Shown piece by piece: positions 8,201 to 15,200 of a stretch of 16,629 nucleotides of DNA. Position 1 is the stretch's first letter, and each line of letters starts with the position of its first letter. The translations under genes and the position numbers were made by a program. The notes below the pieces were generated by a model, which saw only the letters and a list, made by a program, of their open reading frames with translations, did no database searches and was not told the DNA's origin. This DNA comes from an uncultured Clostridia bacterium (lineage in GTDB: Bacteria > Bacillota_A > Clostridia > Oscillospirales > Oscillospiraceae), in assembly GCA_947307375.1 (NCBI GenBank), contig CAMZIX010000016.1, forward strand, positions 1 through 16,629, in the 5' to 3' direction.

Positions 8201-9792
8201 ATGCTCGTCACACTGTCCGGGAGCGACACGCTAGAAATATCAGCACAACCTTTAAAAGCATAATCACAAATAGAGGCTACTCCATCTGGAACCGCAGCAT
8301 CACCTTTTTTCCCTCCGGGGAAACAGAGAATTTCCGTTCCATCCTTTGTGAGCAGCATACCTTCTCTACTCACATAATTATTGTTGCCATTTTCGACGTT
8401 AATCTCTAGTAAATTTTTACAGTTTGAAAAAGCGCCGAAGCCAATATTCGTCACGCCATCTGGAATTGTCACCGAAATAAGGCTGCTACAGCCATAGAAA
8501 GCAACTTCACCGATATAAGTTACATTATCCGGTATAATTATTTCTTTCAGAGAGCTGCAATCAAGGAAGGCAGCAGGGCAGATAATTGTAACATTGTCAG
8601 GTATTTTAATGGATGCCAATGCCGAGCAACCATAGAAAACGTAAGAATCGATCCATGTAATGTTGTCTGGAATTGTCACGCTATTTAGGTTCTCACAACG
8701 ATAGAAAGCATAGCCACCGATGCTTATTACGCTGGCGGGAATCAAGATGCTTGTCAGTTTGAAGCAGTCGTTGAATGCGCAACGGCCAATTATCGTCACT
8801 CCATCTGAAATGTCCACACTCGTTAGGCTTTCAAAGTTGGAGAATGCATAGTCGCCAATGCTTGTTACCCCCTCACAAATGACAGCTGCTCGGATGCTTT
8901 TGCGGTACCACGACCACGGCGCTGATTCGCTCTCGAAATTCCACATCTCACCGGTTCCGCTGATGGTCAGCGTGCCCGCGTCGTCCAGTGTCCAGATCAG
9001 ATTCTCGCCGCACTGGCCGGAGGCAATATACGGCTCCGGCGTGGGCTCCGGGGTCGGCTCGGGCGTCGGTTCCGGCGTCGGCTCGGGCGTCGGTTCCGGC
9101 GTCGGCTCGGGCGTCGGTTCCGGTGTCGGTTCCGGCGTGGGTTCCGGTGTCGGCTCCGGCGTGGGTTCCGGTGTCGGCTCCGGCGTGGGTTCAGGCGTCG
9201 GCTCCGGCGTGGGTTCAGGCGTCGGCTCCGGCGTGGGTTCAGGTGTATAAGCTATCCAAGTGATCGTTCCGCCGTAGTCCTGCATTACGGCCTCTGTCCA
9301 ACTTGAGTCGTCGGCGGGATAAAAGGCATTGGAGGAGACGTTCTCAAAGCAATTATCCCCAAAGCTCGGCGCTTTACCAAGGAATTGGATCTTCTCCATA
9401 GCCGAGCAGCCGGAAAAGCAGGCTTTTTGAATCGCTGTTATGCCGGAGCCAACAGTTACGTACTGGATCATGTTCATGCTGAAAAACATGTAAGTTCCTA
9501 GTGATGTAACGCCGTCGCTGATGTAAAGATCTGTGATCTCGTCGCGGTAGTCGTAAAAGCCGGGATACGCGGCGGGAAAATCCCAGGTCGGGCCCGTCCC
9601 TTTAATGTAAAGTGTGCCGTTTTCGTCCATTTCCCAGATCACGTTATCGCCGCATTCGCCGCTGGCGACAGATTCGCCGTTTTGCCCATCAGAGGACGGC
9701 AAGATGATCCTGATCTCCCCGGCGTAGGCCGCGGGGAGCATCGACAGCAGCAGCGTGAGGGTCAGCAAAATGCTCAGCAGTTTTTTGCCCAT
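5278..9792 (-). CDS. Secreted BspA-like leucine-rich-repeat protein with TPEP linker and C-terminal dockerin-like domain
   Basis: The ATG at 9790-9792 is the likely start: GGGAGG (9800-9805 on the other strand) lies 7 nt upstream and the encoded [19 protein letters not shown] is a signal peptide ending AYA. The 1504-residue product has four modules. Each begins with a header like [19 protein letters not shown], continues with LRR_5/BspA repeats (consensus [23 protein letters not shown]) and closes with [16 protein letters not shown] and GGTITWVPY. Modules begin near residues 46, 256, 623 and 1034. Residues 183-254 are 18 TPEP units. A beta-sandwich-like region follows around 1350-1435. The last ~65 residues carry two calcium-loop repeats ([15 protein letters not shown] and [14 protein letters not shown]), a dockerin-like arrangement. 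The role is probably adhesion or binding at the surface, possibly through a cohesin. The ligand is unknown. The LRR interiors are less GC-rich than the headers. Confidence 0.88.
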   Translation of the reverse strand: MGKKLLSILLTLTLLLSMLPAAYAGEIRIILPSSDGQNGESVASGECGDNVIWEMDENGTLYIKGTGPTWDFPAAYPGFYDYRDEITDLYISDGVTSLGTYMFFSMNMIQYVTVGSGITAIQKACFSGCSAMEKIQFLGKAPSFGDNCFENVSSNAFYPADDSSWTEAVMQDYGGTITWIAYTPEPTPEPTPEPTPEPTPEPTPEPTPEPTPEPTPEPTPEPTPEPTPEPTPEPTPEPTPEPTPEPTPEPTPEPYIASGQCGENLIWTLDDAGTLTISGTGEMWNFESESAPWSWYRKSIRAAVICEGVTSIGDYAFSNFESLTSVDISDGVTIIGRCAFNDCFKLTSILIPASVISIGGYAFYRCENLNSVTIPDNITWIDSYVFYGCSALASIKIPDNVTIICPAAFLDCSSLKEIIIPDNVTYIGEVAFYGCSSLISVTIPDGVTNIGFGAFSNCKNLLEINVENGNNNYVSREGMLLTKDGTEILCFPGGKKGDAAVPDGVASICDYAFKGCADISSVSLPDSVTSIGNRCFFECNSLSSLTIPNNVTSIGEVAFGGCSRLTKLIFRGSAPAFDEDCFWVITATAYYPAGDPSWTEDVRQDYGGTITWVPYTDGPETVASGQCGDNLYWTLDDQGTLTITGTGDMYNYASNNSPWYAHRESILAVEIYEGATSIGDSAFSDCSSLTSVTLPDSLTSIGNSTFGWCSNLTSITLSDSLTSIGDDAFYLCSSLSSITLPDSLTSIGNGAFSWCSNLPSITLPDSLTRIGDDAFSGCSSLTSITLPDSLTSIGEYAFSWCSNLTSITLPDSLMSIGIRAFTGCSSLADIVVDPNNQSFQSIDGVLLSKDGTRLLCCPGGKTEEYKLPSSVMSISNCAFQECRGLTCIALPSGVTNIGDFAFSYCSSLTSITLPDSLMSIGTWAFVGCTSLTSITIPDGVPSIGDFTFAGCSSLTSISISNGVTSIGGAAFSYCTSLASITFLGSAPALGENCFENVTATAYYPADDTTWTEDVCQNYGGTITWVAYEPEPTTIASGQCGDDLTWTLDSDGLLTITGTGDMWDYYGVNNFNDWGGYLNQIRSLVILDGATDIGNESFRNCANMTSAIIPDSVKIIKPSAFAACTSLSSVSLSEGLKTIDIGAFYFCLSLTMIQIPDSVEYIGSGAFEGCSSMTEIKVSNNNSYYQSKDGILFSKNGSLLHTFPNGRGGAYEVPFGVTSIGKSAFSSCEQIDYIKIADSVHSIGDGAFTYCRNLRNITIPDKVVNIGDYVFYDCYNLMHISIGKSVTSIGSMAFGACNCLTELRFEGVAPAINGNAFSGVTATAYYPSNDPSWTEEVRQDYGGHITWVPYGEAPEGYAITIEDYTKGKATVEGIDEDGRFSGEVSFTVSTPNDQAVIAAIKSVAADGTESYAVVPCSTDGNGVHSFTVTVEADLTVALVFRGDANLDGVVDGKDGNMVSRYAVHKFSITNPLALLAVDVDGSGTIDGKDGNMISRFAVHKFTIPW
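6597..6810 (-). repeat. Module junction cassette, modules 3/4
   Basis: Second copy of the cassette: module 3 end ([25 protein letters not shown]), a short linker EPEPTT, then the module 4 header [17 protein letters not shown]. Its end-half is also repeated at 5745-5840 and 9250-9345, and its header-half at 8946-9029 and, more divergently, at 9590-9680. Confidence 0.75.
7340..7740 (-). repeat. Near-identical 69-bp LRR repeats with a two-unit (138-bp) period
   Basis: Six consecutive 23-residue LRR units of module 3 are almost identical in DNA. Phrases such as GCTCGTCAAGCTATCGGGCA recur every 69 bp. The unit endings alternate strictly between WCSN and CSS (GWCSN, LCSS, SWCSN, GCSS, SWCSN, GCSS), so the copied unit seems to have been a pair of repeats. 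This points to recent unequal crossing-over within the gene. Confidence 0.85.
7843..8043 (-). repeat. Module junction cassette, modules 2/3
   Basis: This segment encodes the end of module 2 ([25 protein letters not shown]) followed by the header of module 3 ([16 protein letters not shown]). Its DNA closely matches the other junctions of the same gene and is visibly GC-richer than the LRR DNA on both sides. Confidence 0.75.
9031..9246 (-). repeat. 12-bp tandem repeat encoding 18 TPEP units
   Basis: 216 bp of tandem 12-bp units (on the + strand variants of GGTTCCGGCGTC) encode residues 183-254 of the LRR protein as 18 uninterrupted Thr-Pro-Glu-Pro units. Units differ only at third codon positions, in a pattern of alternating variants that suggests block duplication. 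Changes in copy number keep the reading frame. The product is a stiff, extended, acidic linker between modules 1 and 2. Confidence 0.95.
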
Positions 9793-9854
9793 GATGATTC
9801 CTCCCGATCCGCCGCCATTTTTCAAAAGCGGCGGATGATTATTATCCAAATTTT

Positions 9855-9883
9855 ATCATACCACAAGCCGGACGCGCGCACAA
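9855..9883 (-). promoter_or_regulatory. Extended -10 promoter of the LRR gene
   Basis: Read on the - strand: a poor -35 TTGTGC (9878-9883), 17 bp, then TATGAT (9855-9860) preceded directly by TGG, an extended -10 element. The leader to the ATG is about 55 nt. The promoter starts just downstream of the terminator of the rpsR operon, so the LRR gene appears to be transcribed independently. Confidence 0.6.
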
Positions 9884-9884
9884 G

Positions 9885-9918
9885 AAAAAACCGCCTTCCC
9901 AAAACGGGAAAGCGGTTT
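9885..9918 (-). terminator. Rho-independent terminator of the rpsF-ssb-rpsR operon
   Basis: On the - strand, AAACCGC-TTTCCC pairs with GGGAA-GGCGGTTT (arms 9906-9918 and 9888-9900 on the + strand, one mismatch, loop GTTTT) and runs into a T tract at 9885-9890. It begins 10 bp after the rpsR stop codon. Confidence 0.85.
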
Positions 9919-9928
9919 CGTTTCGCAA

Positions 9929-10168
9929 TCAATCGAGCACGTAGGGCAGGAGAGCGATCTGACGGGAACGCTTGATCGCCTCGGTCAGCTCGCGCTGGTG
10001 CATGGCGCACACGCCGGTCGTGCGGCGGGGCAGGATCTTGCCGCGCTCGGACAGGTAACGGCGGAGCTTCGCGGTGTCCTTGTAGTCGATGAACGTGGCC
10101 TTGTCCACGCAGAACTGGCAAACCTTGCGGCGTTTGCGGTTCTTGGGGTTGTTCTTATCGAAAGCCAA
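9929..10168 (-). CDS. rpsR: 30S ribosomal protein bS18
   Basis: A 79-residue protein, the normal length for bS18, which binds bS6 on the platform of the small ribosomal subunit. The core [43 protein letters not shown] and [12 protein letters not shown] is typical. Cys17, Cys20, Cys54 and His57 make this the zinc-ligand-bearing (C+) form of the protein. I start it at the TTG at 10166-10168 (M-A-F-D-K), because a perfect AAGGAGG (10177-10183) lies 8 nt upstream. A longer reading would run through that ribosome site. It is the last gene of the rpsF-ssb-rpsR operon but is separated from ssb by an unusual 203-bp gap. Confidence 0.96.
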   Translation of the reverse strand: MAFDKNNPKNRKRRKVCQFCVDKATFIDYKDTAKLRRYLSERGKILPRRTTGVCAMHQRELTEAIKRSRQIALLPYVLD

Positions 10169-10176
10169 AGCGGTAT

Positions 10177-10183
10177 CCTCCTT
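10177..10183 (-). promoter_or_regulatory. Ribosome binding site that fixes the TTG start of rpsR
   Basis: AAGGAGG on the - strand, 8 nt before TTG at 10168. No ATG or GTG is correctly spaced, so the TTG start is supported by this site and by the usual N-terminus and length of bS18. Confidence 0.85.
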
Positions 10184-10214
10184 AAATAGTATCAATAGTG
10201 CCGGTTGCAGAGTC

Positions 10215-10366
10215 GTTTCACATCGTTTTTGACGCAGCTTTGCCGCGGCAAAAACACCCTGAGGCGAGCGGCGCGAGCCCTCGCGCCGACCAAACGAGGC
10301 TTGTCCCCCGTAAGCCGAGTGCGATGAGCGCGAGCCCTCGATTGTGAAACGGAGTTTCGCAATCGA
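10215..10366. repeat. MITE-like palindromic element between ssb and rpsR
   Basis: About 150 bp of noncoding, highly structured DNA. Imperfect terminal inverted repeats are GTTTCACATCG (10215-10225) and CGATTGTGAAAC (10339-10350). Inside are the palindrome TTGCCGCGGCAA (about 10240-10251), a perfect 8-bp stem GGCGCGAG/CTCGCGCC (10270-10277 with 10280-10287) and a 13-bp direct repeat GCGCGAGCCCTCG (10271-10283 and 10328-10340). The ssb-proximal end is a 13-bp stem (10338-10350 with 10354-10366, one G-T pair). It carries no gene. It could be a mobile repeat or a processing/attenuation structure. Confidence 0.6.
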
Positions 10367-10371
10367 TCAAA

Positions 10372-10860
10372 TCAGAACGGCAGCTCGCCGTCGTCATCGC
10401 CCAGGTCGGTGAAGGGAGAGGGCGCGGGATTGACCGTGCGCGGAGCATCATAGCTGTTCCGGCCGTCGTTTCCGCCGCTCCGATTCGACTCGTAAGCGTT
10501 GGCGCGGGGCGCCTCATAGTTTCCGTCGCTGCTGTCGCGGCGGCTTTCGCCGAAGTACACGTTGTCCACGTTGATCTCCCAGCTGGTGCGGTTGTTGCCG
10601 TCGCGGTCCTGCCATTTGCGGGACTGCAGGCGGCCGGAAACCACTGCCATGCTGCCTTTGCGGAAATACTTGTTGACGAACTCGGCGGTAGAACGCCAGG
10701 CGGAGCAGTCGATGAAATCGGTCTGCCGCTCGCCGCCGTCGCGGCCGCCGAAATCGCGGTCAACGGCAACGGTGAACGAAGCCACCGGCGTCTGGCTCTG
10801 GGTGTATCTGAGCTCGGGATCCCGGGTCAGACGGCCCATAATGACAATGTGGTTCAGCAT
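10372..10860 (-). CDS. ssb: Single-stranded DNA-binding protein
   Basis: A 162-residue SSB. The N-terminal ~105 residues are the OB-fold, starting MLNHIVIMGRLTRDPELRYT and including VASFTVAVDR, DFIDCSAW and GSMAVVSGRLQSRKW. A Gly/Asn/Ser/Arg-rich flexible region follows, then the conserved acidic tip DDDGELPF, which recruits replication and repair proteins. It binds single-stranded DNA as a tetramer in replication, repair and recombination. The ribosome site AAGGAG (10869-10874) overlaps the rpsF stop codon, and only 12 bp separate the two genes, so translation is probably coupled. The rpsF-ssb-rpsR order is the classical Firmicutes arrangement. Confidence 0.97.
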   Translation of the reverse strand: MLNHIVIMGRLTRDPELRYTQSQTPVASFTVAVDRDFGGRDGGERQTDFIDCSAWRSTAEFVNKYFRKGSMAVVSGRLQSRKWQDRDGNNRTSWEINVDNVYFGESRRDSSDGNYEAPRANAYESNRSGGNDGRNSYDAPRTVNPAPSPFTDLGDDDGELPF

Positions 10861-10872
10861 AACGGCCGCTCC

Positions 10873-11169
10873 TTACTCTGCACGCAGGGTGATCAGGCGG
10901 CGCATGATGCCGTCGGTGATACCGAGGATACGGTCCAGCTCGGCGGGGAACTCGGGGCCGCTCGTGAACTTCATCAGCACATAGACGCCTTCGGAAATGT
11001 AGTTGATCTCGTAAGCGAGCTTGCGCTTACCCATCTCCTCCAGTTCCTCGAGCGTACCATTTGCTTCCACAAGTGCCTTGAACTTCTCAACGATCGCGGA
11101 AGTCTCTTCCTCGCTCAGGTTGGGGTTGATGATGTACATCACTTCGTACTTTTCGCTTGCTTTTGCCAT
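10873..11169 (-). CDS. rpsF: 30S ribosomal protein bS6
   Basis: A 98-residue bS6, standard length, with KYEVMYIINPNLSEEE, GKRKLAYEINYISEGVYVLMKF and DGIMRRLITLR, the ferredoxin-like fold that pairs with bS18 on the 30S platform. The ATG has AAGGAGG (11177-11183) 7 nt upstream. It is the first gene of the rpsF-ssb-rpsR operon, driven by the consensus promoter at 11251-11278. In bacteria this operon is often repressed by the bS6:bS18 complex binding the rpsF leader; a candidate leader hairpin is listed separately. Confidence 0.97.
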   Translation of the reverse strand: MAKASEKYEVMYIINPNLSEEETSAIVEKFKALVEANGTLEELEEMGKRKLAYEINYISEGVYVLMKFTSGPEFPAELDRILGITDGIMRRLITLRAE

Positions 11170-11194
11170 GGTTGCACCTCCTTCTGGTCATTTG

Positions 11195-11216
11195 GCCCCC
11201 GGTCGCTGCCGGGAGC
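11195..11216 (-). promoter_or_regulatory. rpsF leader hairpin, candidate bS6:bS18 autoregulatory site
   Basis: In the ~75-nt rpsF leader, GCTCCCGG pairs with CCGGGGGC around the loop CAGCGA, about 11 nt before the AAGGAGG site. Known bS6:bS18 leader motifs are stem structures with CCG-containing unpaired bases near the ribosome site. I cannot confirm the consensus by eye, so this is a candidate only. Confidence 0.4.
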
Positions 11217-11250
11217 AAGGAAAGCTCTGCCCATACGGACAGGCCATATC

Positions 11251-11278
11251 ATTATATCGGGTTTTCCCGGATTGTCAA
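11251..11278 (-). promoter_or_regulatory. Consensus sigma-A promoter of rpsF-ssb-rpsR
   Basis: On the - strand TTGACA (11273-11278) and TATAAT (11251-11256) both match the consensus perfectly, 16 bp apart. The spacer contains the palindrome CGGGAAAACCCG. The -35 box starts only 8 bp after the stop codon of the upstream FRG gene. Confidence 0.9.
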
Positions 11279-11286
11279 GAGCTTTT

Positions 11287-12123
11287 TTACAGCTTTTTCA
11301 GGCTTTTTGCGTCCTTCGCCTTGACGAAATAGTGCCGCGCGATCCAGCGCGAGAGGCCGTCCAGGCCGGGATAGAACAGGCGCTCGCTCATGTTGAGCTG
11401 GTCGAGCATATCGCGCACGCGCCAGCGGAGCCGGCGGTCGATGACATATTTGACGGTGTTCTGCGTACAGCGGTCGAGGAAGCCCTCCACGTCCTCCATA
11501 TCCATCGGGATGACGGAGAAGAAGGAATACTGGTTGACGATGCGCGAGTCGATGCTCTGCGGCTCGATCACGACCATCGCATGGTCGCCCATGTCGCGGT
11601 CGTAGGCGGCGATGTCCGCCGCGGCCTGACCCAGCATGTCGACGGAGAAGACCTCCGCCTTGTTTTTCTCCATGATCTCCTGGTAGCGCGGCGGCAGCAG
11701 GGCGTGCAGCTCCTTGATGTCCATGCGCCAGACCATGCAGTCGTGCTGGTCCATGCGCTCCATGTTCTCCTCGCTGACGGCAAAGTGCAGCGCCACCAGC
11801 GCCGACTGCGTCCAGTCCAGCAGACGCGTGGGCAGGCCGTGGTGCTGGCCGAGGAACATCTGCCGCCAGACCGACTGTGCGATCGTCGGGTCCTCCATCA
11901 CGGCGTATTTGGCGAAATTCTTCAGGATGGCCGGCTCGAGCGTCCGCTGCAGATCCTTGCAGTTGCGCCGGAGACTGGTGACCATCGAGAACTTCGCGTT
12001 GGCCATGCCGCGGTAGACATAGAGGCTGCGGTTGCGGTCCAGATCCGGCCGGTAGGGCTGATCCGACAGCAGCGGGATCAGATCCTCGACTTCTTCGATT
12101 CGGATTTCTTTGATCATTGCCAT
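11287..12123 (-). CDS. FRG domain-containing protein
   Basis: A 278-residue cytoplasmic protein with no signal peptide. It carries the FRG domain, named for its Phe/Tyr-Arg-Gly motif: YRG at residues 37-39 and the strong motif GQHHGLPTRLLDW at 92-104, followed by a helix ALVALHFAV. Late in the protein are the polar motifs QSIDSRIVNQYSFFSV and FYPGLDGLSRWIARHY, which also recur in this family. No enzymatic activity is firmly assigned to FRG proteins. The start is uncertain: GTG 12126, ATG 12123 and ATG 12117 are all possible and only a weak AGAAAG site is seen; I used 12123. It lies upstream of and co-directional with rpsF, without a visible terminator between them, so read-through into the ribosomal operon is possible. 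Confidence 0.85.
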   Translation of the reverse strand: MAMIKEIRIEEVEDLIPLLSDQPYRPDLDRNRSLYVYRGMANAKFSMVTSLRRNCKDLQRTLEPAILKNFAKYAVMEDPTIAQSVWRQMFLGQHHGLPTRLLDWTQSALVALHFAVSEENMERMDQHDCMVWRMDIKELHALLPPRYQEIMEKNKAEVFSVDMLGQAAADIAAYDRDMGDHAMVVIEPQSIDSRIVNQYSFFSVIPMDMEDVEGFLDRCTQNTVKYVIDRRLRWRVRDMLDQLNMSERLFYPGLDGLSRWIARHYFVKAKDAKSLKKL

Positions 12124-12137
12124 CACGCTTTCTGTCT

Positions 12138-12168
12138 TTTATATGAAAAGTATATCACGCCGCGTCAA
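12138..12168 (-). promoter_or_regulatory. Weak candidate promoter of the FRG gene
   Basis: On the - strand TTGACG (12163-12168) and TATAAA (12138-12143) are separated by 19 bp, longer than ideal. It lies just downstream of the terminator at 12176-12205, where a promoter for the FRG gene is expected. Confidence 0.35.
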
Positions 12169-12175
12169 GAGGGCG

Positions 12176-12205
12176 AAAAAGAGCGCCCGGGTTCCCCCGG
12201 GCGCT
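12176..12205 (-). terminator. Terminator of the 1010-residue surface protein gene
   Basis: On the - strand AGCGCCCGGG and CCCGGGCGCT (12196-12205 and 12182-12191 on the + strand) form a perfect 10-bp stem with a 4-nt loop, followed by CTTTTTC. It lies 16 bp after the stop codon. Confidence 0.88.
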
Positions 12206-12221
12206 TTCGATCTGTTTGGGA

Positions 12222-15200
12222 TCAGGCTCTGTTCTTTTTCTTCTTCCGCGCGATCAGCAGCAGGGCCATCGCCGCGGAGGACGCCGCCATCAGGGCGATC
12301 CAGAGACCGAGATCGGCCTCGTCGCCGGTCTTCGGCGTATTCCCGCCGCCACCGCCGCCGGACCCGGTCCAGACCAGGAGCAGCGGGGACATGCCCTTCA
12401 CGGTAAAGCTCAGCGTGCTGCCGTTCTTCGTGACCGTGGGCATTTCGCCCTCGCCGGCTTTATGGCCGTTGCAGTCCTCGCCGAAGAGGTGCAGCACCAC
12501 GAAGCGGTCGGTCGTCGCCGAGCCGCTGGGGATCGCCAGGCTGACCTTCACGCCCTTGGTCGGGAACAGGTCGGCGTCCAGCGGCAGCCACTCGCTGCCG
12601 TTGTAGTATTCGACCTTCAGCTCATAGAGCTTGTTGCCCTTGACCGTGGTGGTGCCGAGACGGCGCTTCACGGTGTTGAGCATCGCGGTCTTCATCGCGT
12701 CCACGGTGGCGTACTTGGTCTTCAGCGCCTCGGGGACCGCCGCGTTTTCGGTGACGGTGACCCGCAGCTCGAACCAGTGCGCATAGAGCGTGGTGCTCTC
12801 GGTCAGGATGTCGCCCTCAAAGACCTGCATGCCGCCGTCCTTCTCGTCGAACCAGCCGCCGAAAATGTAACCGTCACGCTCCTGCGGGGTGGGCAGAGCG
12901 GGAACGCTGCCGTCCGTGTTGGCCTTCAGCTTGGTCACGGAGACCTTGCCGCCGTTGGCGTCCAGCGTGATAGTGATCTGCTCGTCGACGGGCGCGACCG
13001 TCTCGCTGGGCTCCGGCTCTTCCTCGCCGGTCCAGACCAGCAGCAGCGGGGACGTGCCCTTGATCGTAAAGCTCAGCGTCGTGCCGTCCTTGGTCACGGC
13101 GGGCATTTCGGCGTTGCCGGCCTTATGGCCGTTGCAGTCCTCGCCGAAAAGGTGCAGCGCGGTGAATTCATCGTCCGGCGAGGAGCCTGCCGGGATCTCC
13201 ATCGTGCAGAGCACGCCTTCCTTCGGGAAGGCGTCCGCCGTCACGGGCGCCCAGCCGCTTCCGTCGTTGATCTCGACCGTGAGCTCGTAGAGCTTGTCGC
13301 CCTTGAAGCTGTCAACGCCCAGCGACTTCTTCACGGTGGCGAGCAGCGCGGACTTCATCGCGGCCACACTGCTGTACTTGGTCTTCAGCGCCTCGGGGAC
13401 CACCACGTCCTCGCTGACGACGACGCGGTACTTCGTGGGCTCGGGGGTCGGCTCCGGCGTGGGCTCCGGCGTCGGTTCAGGCGTCGGTTCGGGCGTAGGC
13501 TCCGGCGTAGGCTCCGGCGTGGGCTCCGGTGTGGGCTCCGGCGTCGGTTCAGGCGTCGGTTCGGGGGTCGGTTCGGGGGTCGGCTCGGCGGTCGGCTCGG
13601 GCGTGGGTTCCGGGGTCGGCTCGGGCTCGTCGCCCTCCGCCATGATCTCGCTGTTCTGCGTGTTGCGCAGCTGCAGCGTCTCATCGGAGATCTCGACCGC
13701 GCAGCTGAGGTCGATCCTGTCGCCGACCTTGACGCGCCAGACGCCCTCGGTCGTCTTGTCGAGGACCGCTTTGTAGAGACGGATCGTTTCGCCTTCGCTG
13801 TCCTTCAGAAGGATGTCCGGATTGCTGTACTTGCCGTTATCATCCTGGATTTCCGTCACTTCGAGGCCGCTCAGCTTCACATAGGTGCAGACGTTCTCCG
13901 GCTTCAGCTCGCCGATCGTCGTTTCCTTTGCCTCCAGAGTCAGGCCCGAGGATTTCTCGCTGCTTGCCTCGCTCAGCTCCGGCAGCCCGTTATTGGTCGC
14001 GCGCTTGCCGCCCGCGATCAGCGTATCGCCCAGGCTCACGCCGGCAGGCGCTTCCTTGAAGAGCAGGCAGATGCCGCCGGTCTCGTCCTGGATAAAGGCG
14101 GTGCTGCCGCTGAGCATCGTCACGACGCCCTTGACCGTGAACTCAGCGCCGGTCTCTCCCGCCAGCGCCTCGGCGATCGTGCTGGTCTCCGGCTCGGCGG
14201 GGATCTCCTCCTTGAAGAAGCGGAAGCGGAAGCTGTCCGCTTCTTCGGCGTTCATCGCGCCGACGGTGAAGCAGCCGTCCTGGTATACGAGATACAGCGG
14301 CTTTCCGTCGACCGTCGCCTTATCGTTCTTGAGGAACTTGTCTTCCGCCGCCTGTTCGGACGGGCTTTCCGTAAGGAACAGCGTATTGTCGCCGGCCTGC
14401 TCGACAAACTTCAGGTCGCTGCCGTCGGTGAACAGGAACTTCCCTTCTGTGTCGGCAAAGCTGAGTTTCCCGTCTTCGTTCACCGCCACGCTCAGGATCG
14501 CCGCGTCCTTGGAGACGTTCAGCTTTCCGTCTTCGGCGATCGCCGCGTCAAGCGCGGAGAGCGAAATCCTGCCGGCTTCGTCGGCGGCTTCTTTCGCCGC
14601 GGCGAGCTTGTTCTCCTTCGGATAGAAGATGACGACCTTGTCGCCCGTTTTCAGGCTGTCGGCCGGGATAAAGGCGACCGTGTCCGGCGTCGTCTCCTCT
14701 CCCTCCGTCAGCGTGATATGCTCGTCGGGATCGTCTCCGGTCAGCTTCCAGAAGCTCAGCGACTCGCCGGCGATCTCGCCCTCGATCGACGGGACGGCAA
14801 GCCAGCAGCCGGAATCGACGCCCAGATAGCGGCCCGTCTCCACGGCCTTCAGGTAGCCCTTGTCCAGCGTCCAGGCCGTCTCGGCGCCGCTCGCCAGCAG
14901 GCCGCCCTCTTCCTCGCCGGGATTCAGATAGCCGTTGGCGCTGCTGATGGTGAAACCGCCCTCTGCGGCCTTGATCGTCCAGCCGAAAGATGCCTCGTCC
15001 GCCTGCAGCCTTCCGTCTTCGGAAACGGAGGCCTCGGCAGCCGCCGGCGCTTTTCCCGTCGCCGCGTTCGGCAGGAGCCAGATCTTGCCGTCTCTGGACA
15101 TTGTGATCGCCACGATGTCCTCGGCGCTGACGTCCTCCGGCGCGACCTTCTCCCAGCGCGCGCTGTCATCCGCCGAGAAGGCGGCCGGCATCAGGGAAAA

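Noticed and set aside
9031..9250. GVGSGVGS repeat protein on the + strand
   Set aside because: It is simply the opposite-strand reading of the TPEP-coding repeat of the LRR gene; the same happens at 13434-13629.
10218..10769. 183-residue minus-strand open frame spanning the ssb-rpsR gap
   Set aside because: It lies out of frame within ssb and runs through the hairpin-rich element; no start site and no family resemblance. The gap is better explained as noncoding repeat.
10849..12606. 585-residue open frame on the + strand opposite rpsF and the FRG gene
   Set aside because: It runs antisense through rpsF, its promoter, the FRG gene and a terminator. Its composition is typical of an antisense shadow in high-GC DNA.
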